NCBI RefSeq assembly: GCF_000148725.1
Contig: NZ_GL476320.1
Coordinates: 163,637 to 227,636, forward strand
DNA length: 64,000 nt
Source: Roseibium sp. TrichSKD4
Lineage (GTDB): Bacteria; Pseudomonadota; Alphaproteobacteria; Rhizobiales; Stappiaceae
Reading direction: 5' to 3'
Position 1 is the first letter of the stretch, and each line of letters starts with the position of its first letter. The notes beneath the pieces are model-generated. The model was not told the DNA's origin, made no database searches, and was given only the letters and a program-made list of their open reading frames with translations. The translations under genes were made by a program, and so were the position numbers. Below are positions 53,883 through 63,600 of the stretch, piece after piece.

Positions 53883-56077
53883 TCGACGCGCGCCACAGTG
53901 TCCCCGTTTTGAACGGAGGCTTCAACGGAGGGCATAATGGCCTTCAGATTGGAGCCGATGCCTTGTAGAACGCCAAGGGCTCTCTTGTTCAAGATGCGCG
54001 GTTGCTGGATGCTCTCGGTCTGCCGAGTTGCCTTGGCCAATTGTGGACGGCGCAGAGTGGAAGGATCAATACCCGGTAAGGCCGTCAATTCAATGCCGTT
54101 ATGGGCGTAGGCCATGAACTTTTGCCAGGTCATCGCCGGAAGGTTGCCGCCGGTCAGTCGGCGTGTCGGCAGGAAGTTGTCATTGCCATACCAGACAGCG
54201 GCCACAAAGTTCCCCGTATAACCGACGAACCATGCATCGCGGTAAGCATTGGTGGTGCCGGTCTTGCCAGCAGCGACCGTGTTTTCAAGGCGGGCACGAC
54301 GTCCGGTTCCCGCTTCCACGACGTTCACCAGAATGTCGTTCATTTCCTCCACCTTATCGGCAGGCAAGACGCGCTGCGCAATGGGGGCACTTTCATCGCG
54401 CCGGTAAAGCGTGTCGCCGTTGCTGTTCTTCACTTCTACAATGGCATAGGGCTCGGCCCGCATCCCGCCATTTGCAAAAGTCGAGTAAGAGGCGGCCATA
54501 TCAATGACGGTGACCTCAGAAGAGCCGATGGGCAGCGAGACAGAATTTTGAAGCTCGTGGGTGATCCCCATTTTGTAAGAGGTCTCGAGGATCTTGTCGC
54601 GCCCGATGGCCTGTGACAGCCGCACCGGAATGGTGTTGATCGATTTTGTAAGCGCCAGTTTCAGGCTCACAGGTCCACGGTAGCTGCGGTTGTAGTTTTT
54701 CGGAGACCAGTTGCCGATGCTGATCGGGCGATCAGGAACAATGCTGTCCTTGGAATAACCGTTCATGAACGCTGTCATGTAGACGAACGGCTTGAAGGTT
54801 GAGCCGGGCTGGCGAAGGGCATTTGTCGCGCGGTTAAACTGGCTGTTGCCGTAGGACGAGCCGCCAACCATGGCCACGACAGCGCCGTCCGGAACCATCG
54901 CAACCAGCGCGGCTTCGCTGACGTCTCGAGCCTTGCCATTGTCGCGCAAGGTTGTTTCCACGGCAAAGTCTGCCTGTTTTTGCAGCGCCGGATCAAAGGT
55001 GGTGCGCACGGTCAGAATGCGGTCATTGGCAAGCGTTCGCGTTTCTCTGGCCAGCTTCTTCACTTCTTCCAGCGCCCAGTCGAGATAATATTCCGGTAAG
55101 CGTTCTTGCGAGCGATCAACGGCAATGGCCGGATTGCGCCGAGCGCCGATCACCTGGCCTTCCGTCAACAGTCCGGCCTGAACCATGTTGGTCAGAACTT
55201 CATTGGCGCGGGCACGCGCTGCTGGCAGGTTCACATGCGGCGCGTATTTGGTGGGAGCCTTGTAGAGCCCGGCCAGCATCGCACTTTCCGCAAGAGACAG
55301 CTCACGGATGTTTTTGTTGAAGTAAAACTCGGCCGCAGCTGTGACGCCAAACACACCGCCGCCCATATAAGCCCGGTCGAGATAAAGCTTCAGGATTTCC
55401 TGCTTGGTGAGATTGGCTTCCAGCCAGAGCGCAAGATAGGCTTCCTTGATTTTCCTGCCCAAAGTGCGCTCATTCGTCAAAAAGAGGTTCTTGGCCAACT
55501 GCTGGGTGAGCGACGAGCCACCTTGCACGACGCCGCCCGCGCGCGCGTTTTCCACCATGGCGCGGAACGTGCCCATGAAGTCGATGCCGAAATGATAGAA
55601 AAAGCGCCGATCCTCTGTGGCAAGCGTTGCCTTGATCAGAGAATCCGGAATTTCATTCAGCGGCACACTGTCGTTCAAGACAATTCCGCGCTTGCCGATT
55701 TCATTGCCGAACCGGTCGAGAAATGTCACCGCAAATTCGTCAGTTGTCTTCCAGTCTGCTGTTCGGGTGGCCTCAAAGGCCGGCTGCGCGAAGGCAAGAA
55801 CGACGATTAGACCGGCAAGGCCGTAGGTCAGGCCATCAGAAGAAAGTTCCGCCATCCAACGCCAGAACCCGCGCGCTCTGAACCTGCGCAAGAACGTGTC
55901 ATAGCCGTCCCAAAGCCGCTTGATCCCTGTACCAATGGTCCAAAGCGCGGTGTCGACCCAAGCGTCAAACGCCAGCAGGTAGTGGCGGAATTTCCGCTCC
56001 GGGCGAACCTGCGAAACTGCCGATTGTTTTTCGCCGTCAGGTGTGTCCTGGGTCACGTTGCGAGCAGACCTTTTCAA
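53879..56077 (-). CDS. Class A penicillin-binding protein (PBP1A-type)
   Basis: A 732-residue bifunctional peptidoglycan synthase. After a cytoplasmic region and anchor helix (LTYGLAGLIVVLAFAQPAF) comes the GT51 glycosyltransferase: ATEDRRFFYHFGIDFMGTFRA with its catalytic glutamate, GGSSLTQQLAKNLFLTNERT and KQEILKLYLDRAYMGGGVFGV. The transpeptidase shows the serine of GSTFKPF, the SxN triad as KSINTIP, and KTGTT. The N-terminal cytoplasmic part is longer than in many homologues. It begins the coupled DUF1214/DUF1254 operon. Confidence 0.94.
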   Translation of the reverse strand: MKRSARNVTQDTPDGEKQSAVSQVRPERKFRHYLLAFDAWVDTALWTIGTGIKRLWDGYDTFLRRFRARGFWRWMAELSSDGLTYGLAGLIVVLAFAQPAFEATRTADWKTTDEFAVTFLDRFGNEIGKRGIVLNDSVPLNEIPDSLIKATLATEDRRFFYHFGIDFMGTFRAMVENARAGGVVQGGSSLTQQLAKNLFLTNERTLGRKIKEAYLALWLEANLTKQEILKLYLDRAYMGGGVFGVTAAAEFYFNKNIRELSLAESAMLAGLYKAPTKYAPHVNLPAARARANEVLTNMVQAGLLTEGQVIGARRNPAIAVDRSQERLPEYYLDWALEEVKKLARETRTLANDRILTVRTTFDPALQKQADFAVETTLRDNGKARDVSEAALVAMVPDGAVVAMVGGSSYGNSQFNRATNALRQPGSTFKPFVYMTAFMNGYSKDSIVPDRPISIGNWSPKNYNRSYRGPVSLKLALTKSINTIPVRLSQAIGRDKILETSYKMGITHELQNSVSLPIGSSEVTVIDMAASYSTFANGGMRAEPYAIVEVKNSNGDTLYRRDESAPIAQRVLPADKVEEMNDILVNVVEAGTGRRARLENTVAAGKTGTTNAYRDAWFVGYTGNFVAAVWYGNDNFLPTRRLTGGNLPAMTWQKFMAYAHNGIELTALPGIDPSTLRRPQLAKATRQTESIQQPRILNKRALGVLQGIGSNLKAIMPSVEASVQNGDTVARVE

Positions 56078-56318
56078 GGATCGTCAGGGTTGCAATCAAA
56101 ATAGCGGCTGGCGCGCCAAAAGAGAACCGGAACCTATCGGAAAATTTGACCAATCGGCAGAAATCACCGGTTGTGCTGCATGACTTTAAAGATTTCGGAG
56201 GGTGTTCGCTGAAAAAGCTGCCGATTGTCAGGTGGTTCCGAGCATGATAGGCGGCAAGACGAGATGAAATGTCATGACAAGTGACATCTTCAAAATCCTC
56301 TGAAAGGTTCGTGATCCC

Positions 56319-56804
56319 GTGCCCAATGCCACACCGCCGCAAAGCGGCGAACCCTTCTGGAAGACAACATCCTTAGACGACATGTCCCAAGCGCAATGGG
56401 AATCTCTGTGCGACGGATGCGCCAGATGCTGTTTGAACAAGCTGGAAGACTGGGATACGGGCCAGATCGTCTGGACGGACGTGCGATGCACGTTGCTCGA
56501 TGGCGAAAGTTGCCGCTGCAAGGATTATGAAAACCGCGCAGCGACCGTGCCGGATTGTATCCACCTGACCCCGTCGGAAGTTCGCACCTTGAGCTGGTTG
56601 CCGCCAACCTGCGCCTATCGGCTGGTGCAGGAAGGGCGAGACCTTTACTGGTGGCATCCGCTCCTATCAGGCGATCCGGACACTGTCCATCAGGCAGGAG
56701 TTTCGGTCGAAAACCGAACAGTCTCAGAAGACGGAATGGCACTCGAGGATTACGAGCACCATGTGGTTTTCTGGCCGGGCGAGGATATAGAATCTAACCA
56801 GTAA
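56319..56804 (+). CDS. YcgN/UPF0260 family cysteine-cluster protein
   Basis: 161 residues. The family cysteine pattern is visible as [11 protein letters not shown], followed by [16 protein letters not shown] and PDCIHLTP, a likely metal or Fe-S binding arrangement, and by [13 protein letters not shown]. The C terminus [13 protein letters not shown] is also typical. The start is a GTG at 56319. The gene is divergent from the PBP gene and its biochemical role is unknown. Confidence 0.93.
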   Translation: MPNATPPQSGEPFWKTTSLDDMSQAQWESLCDGCARCCLNKLEDWDTGQIVWTDVRCTLLDGESCRCKDYENRAATVPDCIHLTPSEVRTLSWLPPTCAYRLVQEGRDLYWWHPLLSGDPDTVHQAGVSVENRTVSEDGMALEDYEHHVVFWPGEDIESNQ

Positions 56805-57015
56805 TACCGAACTGGTCGTTGGCCTTGCAGAAGATTTTCACATACTCGCCGTCATGGACCATGCCCGATGACGCGGCATAGCGTTGACCATTGATCATGC
56901 AAAAAGCGAGCTGGTGTTGGCCGGGGGCAACCATCCAGTTGAGGGCCGTTTCCTTGTTGCATTCAGGCACGGCGACTGTGGACAAGCACACGGCGACATA
57001 AGCTGTAAAGAGCAT
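56794..57015 (-). CDS. Small exported cysteine-containing protein
   Basis: 73 residues beginning [19 protein letters not shown], a short signal-like segment. Cysteines at 10, 19, about 38 and about 63 and the stretch [29 protein letters not shown] suggest a small disulfide-bonded periplasmic protein. AAGGA nine bases before the ATG at 57015 supports the start; the frame extends to 57039. It overlaps the convergent YcgN gene by eleven bases. No family was recognised. Confidence 0.6.
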   Translation of the reverse strand: MLFTAYVAVCLSTVAVPECNKETALNWMVAPGQHQLAFCMINGQRYAASSGMVHDGEYVKIFCKANDQFGITG

Positions 57016-57206
57016 GGTTCGATTCCTTGATGGGGCCAAATCTGTGTTTTTGTTGGCGTAACCTGATCATTCTTCGTCAGGCTGTCCCATGATTTCACAG
57101 GCTTTACAGGGAGTCGATACTGTAAGTTGTATCGTCGTCAGCTTATGTGTTGTAGGTGGCAAGTAAGTCAAATTGAATGTGAATTGTTTAAGGTTTGTTA
57201 AGTCTT

Positions 57207-57866
57207 TTATGGGGAGGGTGCAGCAACGAGGAAAGCCTCGGCATGACGCCGCAGTCGTTCTTCAATTGTATGCATGTCTTCTATTTGGTGAGATTGCCAC
57301 AAAATCGCGCCGTGGCACATGAATGCAATCAACCCGTCGACCATTTCTTGCGGATCCCGGTCCCGTCTGAGAGGGGGAGACAGATCTGGCGAGGATTGCC
57401 ACTTTTCCAAAAAGGTCACCAGATGCCTGTCGAGCACATCCAGTTGCTCGACAAACTCTGGGGCGCAGTTGCCTTTGGTGGCGCCGATATTCTCCATGAA
57501 AATGCGCAGCATCACTGGTGTGTGGGTGATCACTTCAACCAGTTTCATCATGCGCGATGCCAAAACCGAAAGTGGATCTGAGGCACAAGCGGCCGCGAAC
57601 ATGTCATCCTTGTCGGTCTCAAGGCGCAGGGCTGTCAAACGGTCCAGAAGCACATAGGAATAAAGCCCGTCCATATCCCCGAAATGGGCAAAAACCGTGC
57701 CTTTGGCGACACCAGCTGCGGCCGCAATTTCCTCCGCCGTGATATCTTCCAGCTGCCTTTCCGAGGCAAGTTTCTGCGTGGTCTCAAGAATGCGAGACCG
57801 CGTGAGAAGGGTGCGCGCCTGCGGCTTGCGCTGGGGTGTCTTTTCCGGATCGGACATTGCCGACAT
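57207..57866 (-). CDS. TetR family transcriptional repressor
   Basis: 219 residues. The helix-turn-helix domain is TRSRILETTQKLASERQLEDITAEEIAAAAGVAKGTVFAHFGDMDGLYSYVL, the classic TetR start. The C-terminal ligand domain is all helical and unassigned. GGAG lies five bases before the ATG at 57866. It is divergent from the truncated quinone-reductase gene at 57926, and a palindrome between them is the probable operator, so the reductase was likely its target. Confidence 0.93.
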   Translation of the reverse strand: MSAMSDPEKTPQRKPQARTLLTRSRILETTQKLASERQLEDITAEEIAAAAGVAKGTVFAHFGDMDGLYSYVLLDRLTALRLETDKDDMFAAACASDPLSVLASRMMKLVEVITHTPVMLRIFMENIGATKGNCAPEFVEQLDVLDRHLVTFLEKWQSSPDLSPPLRRDRDPQEMVDGLIAFMCHGAILWQSHQIEDMHTIEERLRRHAEAFLVAAPSP

Positions 57867-57879
57867 AAGAGCTCCAAAA

Positions 57880-57895
57880 ATTGACCGTGGTCAAT
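57880..57895. promoter_or_regulatory. Probable TetR operator
   Basis: ATTGACC-GT-GGTCAAT is a perfect seven-base inverted repeat with a two-base centre, lying 14 bases upstream of the TetR start and 31 bases upstream of the divergent reductase start. Symmetric sites with this position are typical autoregulatory TetR operators. Confidence 0.7.
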
Positions 57896-57925
57896 AATTG
57901 ATATTCCAAAGTTTGGAGCGTTTTC

Positions 57926-57990
57926 ATGTCACGAAAAATACTGGTGCTGGATGGGCATCCGGCAAAGGACAGCTTTTGCGGTGCGCTTGT
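57926..57990 (+). pseudogene. 5' fragment of an NAD(P)H:quinone oxidoreductase (flavodoxin-2 family), cut by IS21
   Basis: Only the first 22 codons remain. MSRKILVLDGHPAKDSF, then CGALV, is the FMN-binding first strand and loop of NQO/YwrO-type reductases. The ATG at 57926 has GGAG upstream. The gene runs straight into the left end of the IS21 element at 57991 and terminates at a TGA inside it (58001-58003). The missing 3' part is not on the other side of the element. Confidence 0.8.
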
Positions 57991-58048
57991 TGATTTTCAC
58001 TGAGAACTGACCCGGTGGCCCCATAAATTGTCACTGAGAACTGACCCA
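57991..58048. repeat. IS21 left end with two transposase-binding repeats
   Basis: The outer repeat is 57991-58016. An inner copy of CACTGAGAACTGACCC occurs at 58032-58047, just before istA. IstA binds such multiple terminal repeats in IS21 elements. Confidence 0.9.
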
Positions 58049-58100
58049 TGTGAACACACTACCCCGACGTTTTTGGCTCGGGGGATATGGAGTGATCGAC

Positions 58101-59630
58101 ATGGGATTTTTGAGTGTCATTCGACGCTGGGCATTGCGTGACAAAATGCCAATCAGAGAGATTTCCCGTCGCACGGGTTTATCTCGCAACACGGTGAAGA
58201 AGTATCTGCGCGAGGGCATTGTTGAGCCGAAGTTCAAAACCCCGCCGCGACCAACCAAACTTGATCCGTATGCGGACCGTTTGTCTTCTTGGTTTGTGGC
58301 CCAGACGCGCAAGTCGCGCAAAGAGCGTCGAACCGTCAAACAGATGCACGTGGATCTGGTGCAGTTAGGGTATGATGGCTCCTATGAACGTGTGGCGGCC
58401 TTTGTCCGTGCGTGGCGTGCGGACCGGCAGCGGGCGGAACAGACGACAGGGCGCGGCACATTTGTGCCTCTGATCTTCCAGCCCGGCGAAGCTTTCCAGT
58501 TTGATTGGAGTGAAGACTGGGCCAATATTGGCGGCGAGCGACTGAAGCTTCAGGTCGCGCATATCAAGTTGTCACACAGTCGGGCGTTTTTGGTCCGGGC
58601 TTACCTGCTGCAAACGCACGAGATGCTGTTTGACGCCCATTGGCACGCGTTCCGCGTGTTTGGCGGCGTTCCTGGCCGAGGGATCTATGACAATATGAAG
58701 ACAGCGGTTGATCGCGTCGGCAAAGGCAAGCAGCGGGACATCAACGTCCGTTTCAAGGCGATGGCTAGCCACTACGTCTTTGAGCCTGAGTTCTGCAATC
58801 CGGCTTCAGGTTGGGAGAAAGGCCAGGTCGAGAAGAACGTCCAGGACGCGCGCAATCGGCTTTGGCAGGTCATGCCCGTCCTTGCAGATCTGGCTGAACT
58901 GAACCAATGGCTTGAAGATCGGTGCATCGCCCTTTGGGCGGAGACGCCGCACAAAGCCTTGCCGGGGTCTCTCGCCGATGTGTGGAAAGCTGAGAAGCCA
59001 ATGCTGATGGCTCTGCCGCCGGCCTTCGATGGATTTATCGAACATAGCAAGCGAGTGTCTCCCACATGCCTGATCACATTCGAACGCAACAGGTATAGCG
59101 TGCCCGCCAGCTTTGCGAACCGCCGTGTCAGCCTGCATGTCTACCCTGACCGACTGGTCGTTGTGGCCGAAGGGCAAACAGTTTGTGAACATGCACGGCT
59201 CATTGATCGGTCCTGCCGCAAATCAGGCAAGGTTGTTTATGACTGGCGGCACTATCTTGCTGTCATTCAGCGCAAACCTGGCGCCCTTCGCAATGGCGCG
59301 CCCTTCACCGAGATGCCGGAAGCCTTCCAACGGCTGCAGGAACGCATGTTACGCAAGGAGGGGGGTGACAGGGAAATGGTCGACATCCTCTCATTGGTTC
59401 TGCAGCATAACGAAGAGGACGTGTTACGCGCCGTGGACAAGGCGCTGGAAGCGGGTGTGCCAACCAAGACGCATATCCTGAACCTTCTACACCGGTTGAT
59501 CGACCGTAAGCCGACGGAACATCCAGAAGTCGACCCACCGGACGCCTTGGCATTGCAAACCACGCCCGAGGCAAATCTAAATCGTTACGATGGCCTGAGA
59601 CAGGCTGGGGAGAAGCGCCATGCGTCATGA
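58101..59630 (+). CDS. istA: IS21-family transposase IstA
   Basis: 509 residues. The N-terminal helix-turn-helix is [19 protein letters not shown] (about residues 21-39). The DDE catalytic core has the first Asp in FQFDWSEDW (residue 135), the second in [11 protein letters not shown], and the glutamate in [16 protein letters not shown]. The ATG at 58101 has GGAG eight bases upstream; the frame extends to 58050. The ORF is intact, so the element may be active. Confidence 0.96.
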   Translation: MGFLSVIRRWALRDKMPIREISRRTGLSRNTVKKYLREGIVEPKFKTPPRPTKLDPYADRLSSWFVAQTRKSRKERRTVKQMHVDLVQLGYDGSYERVAAFVRAWRADRQRAEQTTGRGTFVPLIFQPGEAFQFDWSEDWANIGGERLKLQVAHIKLSHSRAFLVRAYLLQTHEMLFDAHWHAFRVFGGVPGRGIYDNMKTAVDRVGKGKQRDINVRFKAMASHYVFEPEFCNPASGWEKGQVEKNVQDARNRLWQVMPVLADLAELNQWLEDRCIALWAETPHKALPGSLADVWKAEKPMLMALPPAFDGFIEHSKRVSPTCLITFERNRYSVPASFANRRVSLHVYPDRLVVVAEGQTVCEHARLIDRSCRKSGKVVYDWRHYLAVIQRKPGALRNGAPFTEMPEAFQRLQERMLRKEGGDREMVDILSLVLQHNEEDVLRAVDKALEAGVPTKTHILNLLHRLIDRKPTEHPEVDPPDALALQTTPEANLNRYDGLRQAGEKRHAS

Positions 59631-60411
59631 CCCAGCCGGAGCCTCTATCGTCATCATGCTGCGCAGCCTCAAGCTCTATGGCATGGCAAATGCCGTCGAA
59701 GACCTGGTCGCCCAAGGTGCCCCAGCCTTTGAAGCCGCGACCCCGATGTTATCACAGCTGCTCAAGGCTGAAATGGCGGAACGAGAGGTTCGATCCATCG
59801 CTTACCACACAAAGGTCGCCCGCTTCCCTGCATACAAAGACCTCACCGGCTTTGATTTTGCGTCCAGTGAAATTAACGAAGCGAAAGTCCGGCAGTTACA
59901 CCGGTGTGAGTTCATCGAAAACACCGAGAATGTCGTTCTGATCGGTGGGCCCGGCACGGGCAAAAGCCACACCGCCACAGCAATCGGCGTTCAGGCGATC
60001 GAACACCACAGGCGCAAGGTTCGGTTCTTCTCAACAGTGGAGCTGGTCAATGCACTGGAGCAAGAAAAAGCGATTGGCAAGGCTGGGAAAATCGCTGATA
60101 TGCTGACCAAAGTCGACTTGGTCATCCTGGATGAGCTCGGTTACCTGCCGTTCAGTTCATCAGGTGGGGCGCTGCTCTTTCACCTGCTCAGCAAGCTCTA
60201 CGAGCGCACAAGCGTCATCATCACAACCAACCGTAGCTTCTCAGAATGGGCGCAGGTCTTCACAGATGCAAAGATGACCACCGCTCTCTTAGACCGCCTC
60301 ACGCACCGCTGCCACATCTTGGAAACAGGCAACGACAGCTACCGCTTCAAAGCCAGTTCCAAGGATACAAAGAAAACTAGAAAGGAGACCCCAACATTGA
60401 CCGCGTCATAG
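59620..60411 (+). CDS. istB: IS21-family helper ATPase IstB
   Basis: 263 residues, AAA+ ATPase that stimulates IstA and selects targets. The DnaC-like Walker A GGPGTGKS is at residues 109-116, Walker B in [19 protein letters not shown], and [20 protein letters not shown] is a family signature. Its start lies 11 bases inside istA, indicating coupled translation. It is intact. Confidence 0.96.
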   Translation: MRHDPAGASIVIMLRSLKLYGMANAVEDLVAQGAPAFEAATPMLSQLLKAEMAEREVRSIAYHTKVARFPAYKDLTGFDFASSEINEAKVRQLHRCEFIENTENVVLIGGPGTGKSHTATAIGVQAIEHHRRKVRFFSTVELVNALEQEKAIGKAGKIADMLTKVDLVILDELGYLPFSSSGGALLFHLLSKLYERTSVIITTNRSFSEWAQVFTDAKMTTALLDRLTHRCHILETGNDSYRFKASSKDTKKTRKETPTLTAS

Positions 60412-60433
60412 ACCACGACGCATAACTAAAGGT

Positions 60434-60480
60434 GGGTCAATTCTCGGTGAAAATACCGGGTCAGTTCTCAGTGAAAATCA
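60434..60480. repeat. IS21 right end with two transposase-binding repeats
   Basis: The outer inverted repeat is 60455-60480, identical in complement to the left outer repeat for 26 bases. The inner repeat GGGTCAATTCTCGGTGAAAA at 60434-60453 is slightly diverged. Confidence 0.9.
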
Positions 60481-60680
60481 ACAATCTCGCGGGCGATATT
60501 CTGGTTTTTCGATGGAAGGATGGGTCGCCCGCCAAACATGCGGGCATCCTCGCTTCATCCACCAGCCTCATTCACACCTATGACCGCATTGGCGTTGTCG
60601 AAACACCGCTTGTACCCGCCTGGAAACGGCGGGTTGCTGCCGTTTTCTCGTTTCCCGGAGGTTCCCCATGGCAACATTGA
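60481..60680 (+). pseudogene. 3' fragment of GTA NlpC/P60-type peptidase gene
   Basis: The frame entering from the IS right end encodes NLAGDILVFRWKDGSPAKHAG, then TYDRIGVVETPLVPAWKRRVAAVFSFP, and stops at 60680. This is the C-terminal third of the NlpC/P60 cell-wall peptidase that precedes the megatron-type tail protein in alphaproteobacterial gene transfer agents. The N-terminal part with the catalytic Cys-His is missing. The stop overlaps the start of the next gene by 13 bases, as in intact GTA clusters. Confidence 0.8.
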
Positions 60681-63600
60681 TTTTGGCCGCCGCCGGTGCA
60701 TTGGCCGGGGGGCTGGTTGACCAATCCTTGTTCGGCTCGACCCGGACGATTGAAGGCGCGCGGCTGAAGGATCTGGACGTTCAGGCCTCCACCGAAGGGG
60801 CAAGCTTGCCAAAGGTCTATGGCCGGGTGCGCCTGTCCGGGCAGGTGATCTGGTCTTCCCGCTTTGAAGAAGTGGTGAGCGAGGAACGCCACGGCGGCAA
60901 GGGCGGCGGGCCGAATGTCAAGGTGAAGTCCTATTCCTACTTCGCCAATTTCGCCGTTGCCATTTGCGAGGGCCCGATTGTCCGGGTCGGGCGCGTTTGG
61001 GCAGATGGCAAGGAAATCGATGCCTCAAGTCTGCCCATGCGCATCTATCTTGGTGTTGATGATCAATTGCCAGACCCGCTGGTGTCGGCTTTGCAAGGCA
61101 CGGCTCCGGCCTATCGAGGCACAGCCTATGTGGTGTTTGAGCGTCTGCCGCTGGAAGAGTTTGGCAACCGCTTGCCGCAGCTTTCCTTTGAGGTAATCCG
61201 GCCTGTCGATCATCTGGAAAATCTGGTGCAGGCCGTCACGATTATTCCCGGCGCGGGCGAGTTCGTCTATGCGCCTCATCAGGTGACCAGTCAGCCGCGC
61301 CCCGGTGTGACGGAAAGCGTGAATACGCATGTCAGTGGAGCGAACTCCGACTGGCAAGCCTCGATTGATGAATTGCAGGCCCTGTGCCCAAATCTGAAAC
61401 GTGTTGCTCTGGTGGTGGCGTGGTTTGGGGATGATTTGCGTGCAGGCCAGCGTTCCATCAAGCCCAAGGTGGAGGTGGCGGACAAAACCACATCAGGCGC
61501 GACTTGGTCTGTCTCAGGTGTCAGTCGTGAGCAGGCAGAGTTAGTCTCCCGGCTAGAGGGGCGCCCAGCCTATGGCGGCACACCTTCAGATGACACGGTT
61601 ATTGCGGCCATCAAAGACTTGAAGGTACGCGGCCTTGAGGTGATGCTTATTCCCTTCGTCCTGATGGATATTGCCCCCGGCAATGGGCTTGCCGACCCTT
61701 ACGGAGCAAACGAGCAAGCACCGTTTCCCTGGCGTGGGCGCATCGTGTCAGCCGCAGACCCTATGGCTGTGGCAGCATCCTTTTTTGGAAGTATTTCAGC
61801 AGCGAACTTTTCTGTTTCTGCCGGTTCTGTTGCATATTCTGGGCCTGATAGTTGGGGTTTCCGACGGCACATTTTGCACTGCGCAGCGCTGTGCAAAGCT
61901 GCTGGCGGGGTTGAAGCGTTCCTGATCGGTACGGAAATGCGTGGGCTGAGCAGAGCCCATGCGGGTGGTGGCCTTTATCCCTTCGTTGATCAGTGGGTCA
62001 GCCTTGCGAGCGAGGCAAGGCAGGTGCTGGGACCCGCAACCAAACTGTCTTACGCTGCGGATTGGTCGGAATATGGCGCGCATCCCATCTCGGATCAGGA
62101 ACTGCGGTTTCCGCTCGACAAACTTTGGGCGGCCCCGGAGATCGATTTTGTCGGGATCGACAATTACCTGCCGATTGCAGACCAACGGGACGCGGGTGAT
62201 CCGGACGGAAACCGTGATCCCTATGATGTGGAAACCCTGCACAGCCAAATCGAGCGCGGCGAATATCATGACTGGTATTACGCCACGGACGCCGACCGTG
62301 AGGTCGGACACCGGACGCCCATTACGGATGGAGCCGCAGGCAAACCGTGGGTTTACCGCACAAAGGACATTCGTTCATGGTGGGAAAATCAGCATTTTGA
62401 GCGCGTTGCGGGAAGCGAGTTGGCAAGCCCGACACTTTGGGTGCCCGGTTCAAAACCCATCCGGTTTACCGAACTGGGCGTTCCGGCCATTGATCGCGGT
62501 GCCAATCAGCCCAATGTGTTTGTCGATCCGAAATCCTCCGAAAATGCCGTGCCGCATTTTTCGTGCGGGATACGCGATGACCTCATTCAGCGCCGGGCCC
62601 TGGAGGCTCACTTAAGTTATTAGGGGGCAGGGCATCCGCTCCATTTGCCAGCCGTGCAACCGGTGTCGCTACAATACGGCGGGCCGATGGTGGAGCCGAA
62701 CGGCATCTATCTCTGGACATGGGACGCCCGGCCATATCCAGCCTTTCCGCGTTACGGCGATGTGTGGGCCGATGGTGCCAACTGGGCGCTGGGCCATTGG
62801 CTGACAGGGCGTCTGGGCGCGTCCGGATTGACGGCTGTGGTCATGAAAATCCTGGAAGACTTCGGATTATCGGCTGCCGACTTCCCGGTGCATGACTTGA
62901 AGGGCTCGATTGATGGTCTTGCTATTCCAGCTCCGGTTTCCGCACAGCAGGTTCTGGAGCCGCTTCTCAACGCCTATGGCGGATTGGCGGCTGATCTGGG
63001 GACGCAGGTCGTGTTCAAGGACAGCGACGGGCCGATCGTTCAAAGTCTTGAGGCGAAGTCTCTGGCAGAACCGGCCGCAGACGAAGCGATCCTGTCACGC
63101 ACGCGGGCACAAGCCAATGAATTGCCCCATGAGGTGAGGGTCGGTGCAAGTGATCCGGTGACGGATTTCCGAACGCGGATTGCCGGGTCTCGCCGCCTTG
63201 AAGGCGGCAGCCGAACCATAGAGAGCCTTGATCTGAATGCGGTGCTCAAACCTGAGGACGCTCAAGTGCTCGCCGAGCGCCGTCTGCACCGCATCTGGCA
63301 GGAGCGCGAACGGGTGCAATTTGCCCTCGGGCCGGGGGACTTGGCCGTTGATGTAGGCGATACTGTTGAGATCAAGAGCACTCCGACGGAAGAGTTCGAC
63401 CCGCCGCTAAAGCTCCGAATTCTGTCCGTGGAGGAAACAGATCGTCGGAAAATAGAAGGCGTGGTTCTGGGAAGCGGCGCGCCTGCAATGCTGAAAAGCG
63501 GTGCCGCTGATATCGTGCCGTTTCGCTCGCGGGTTCTGGGGCCGCCTGTCTTTGAGGTTCTGGACCTGCCCATGCTCAGTGAAGAAGATGCGGCGCACGC

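Larger units (their letters stand above)
57991..60480 (+). mobile_element. Complete IS21-family insertion sequence (2490 bp)
   Basis: The element is bounded by perfect 26-bp inverted repeats, 57991-58016 and 60455-60480, beginning TGATTTTCACTGAGAACTG, with additional inner copies as usual for IS21. It encodes istA and istB, overlapping by 11 bases. The flanks (...GCGCTTGT and ACAATCTC...) do not show the 4-8 bp direct duplication expected after simple insertion, and the two flanking half-genes are unrelated. This indicates recombination between IS copies or an adjacent deletion/inversion. Confidence 0.95.

Noticed and set aside
62621-62623. TAG in the GTA tail gene as programmed recoding (readthrough or pyrrolysine)
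   Set aside because: No stem-loop or recoding context is evident and no pyrrolysine genes are seen; a nonsense mutation or base error is simpler.
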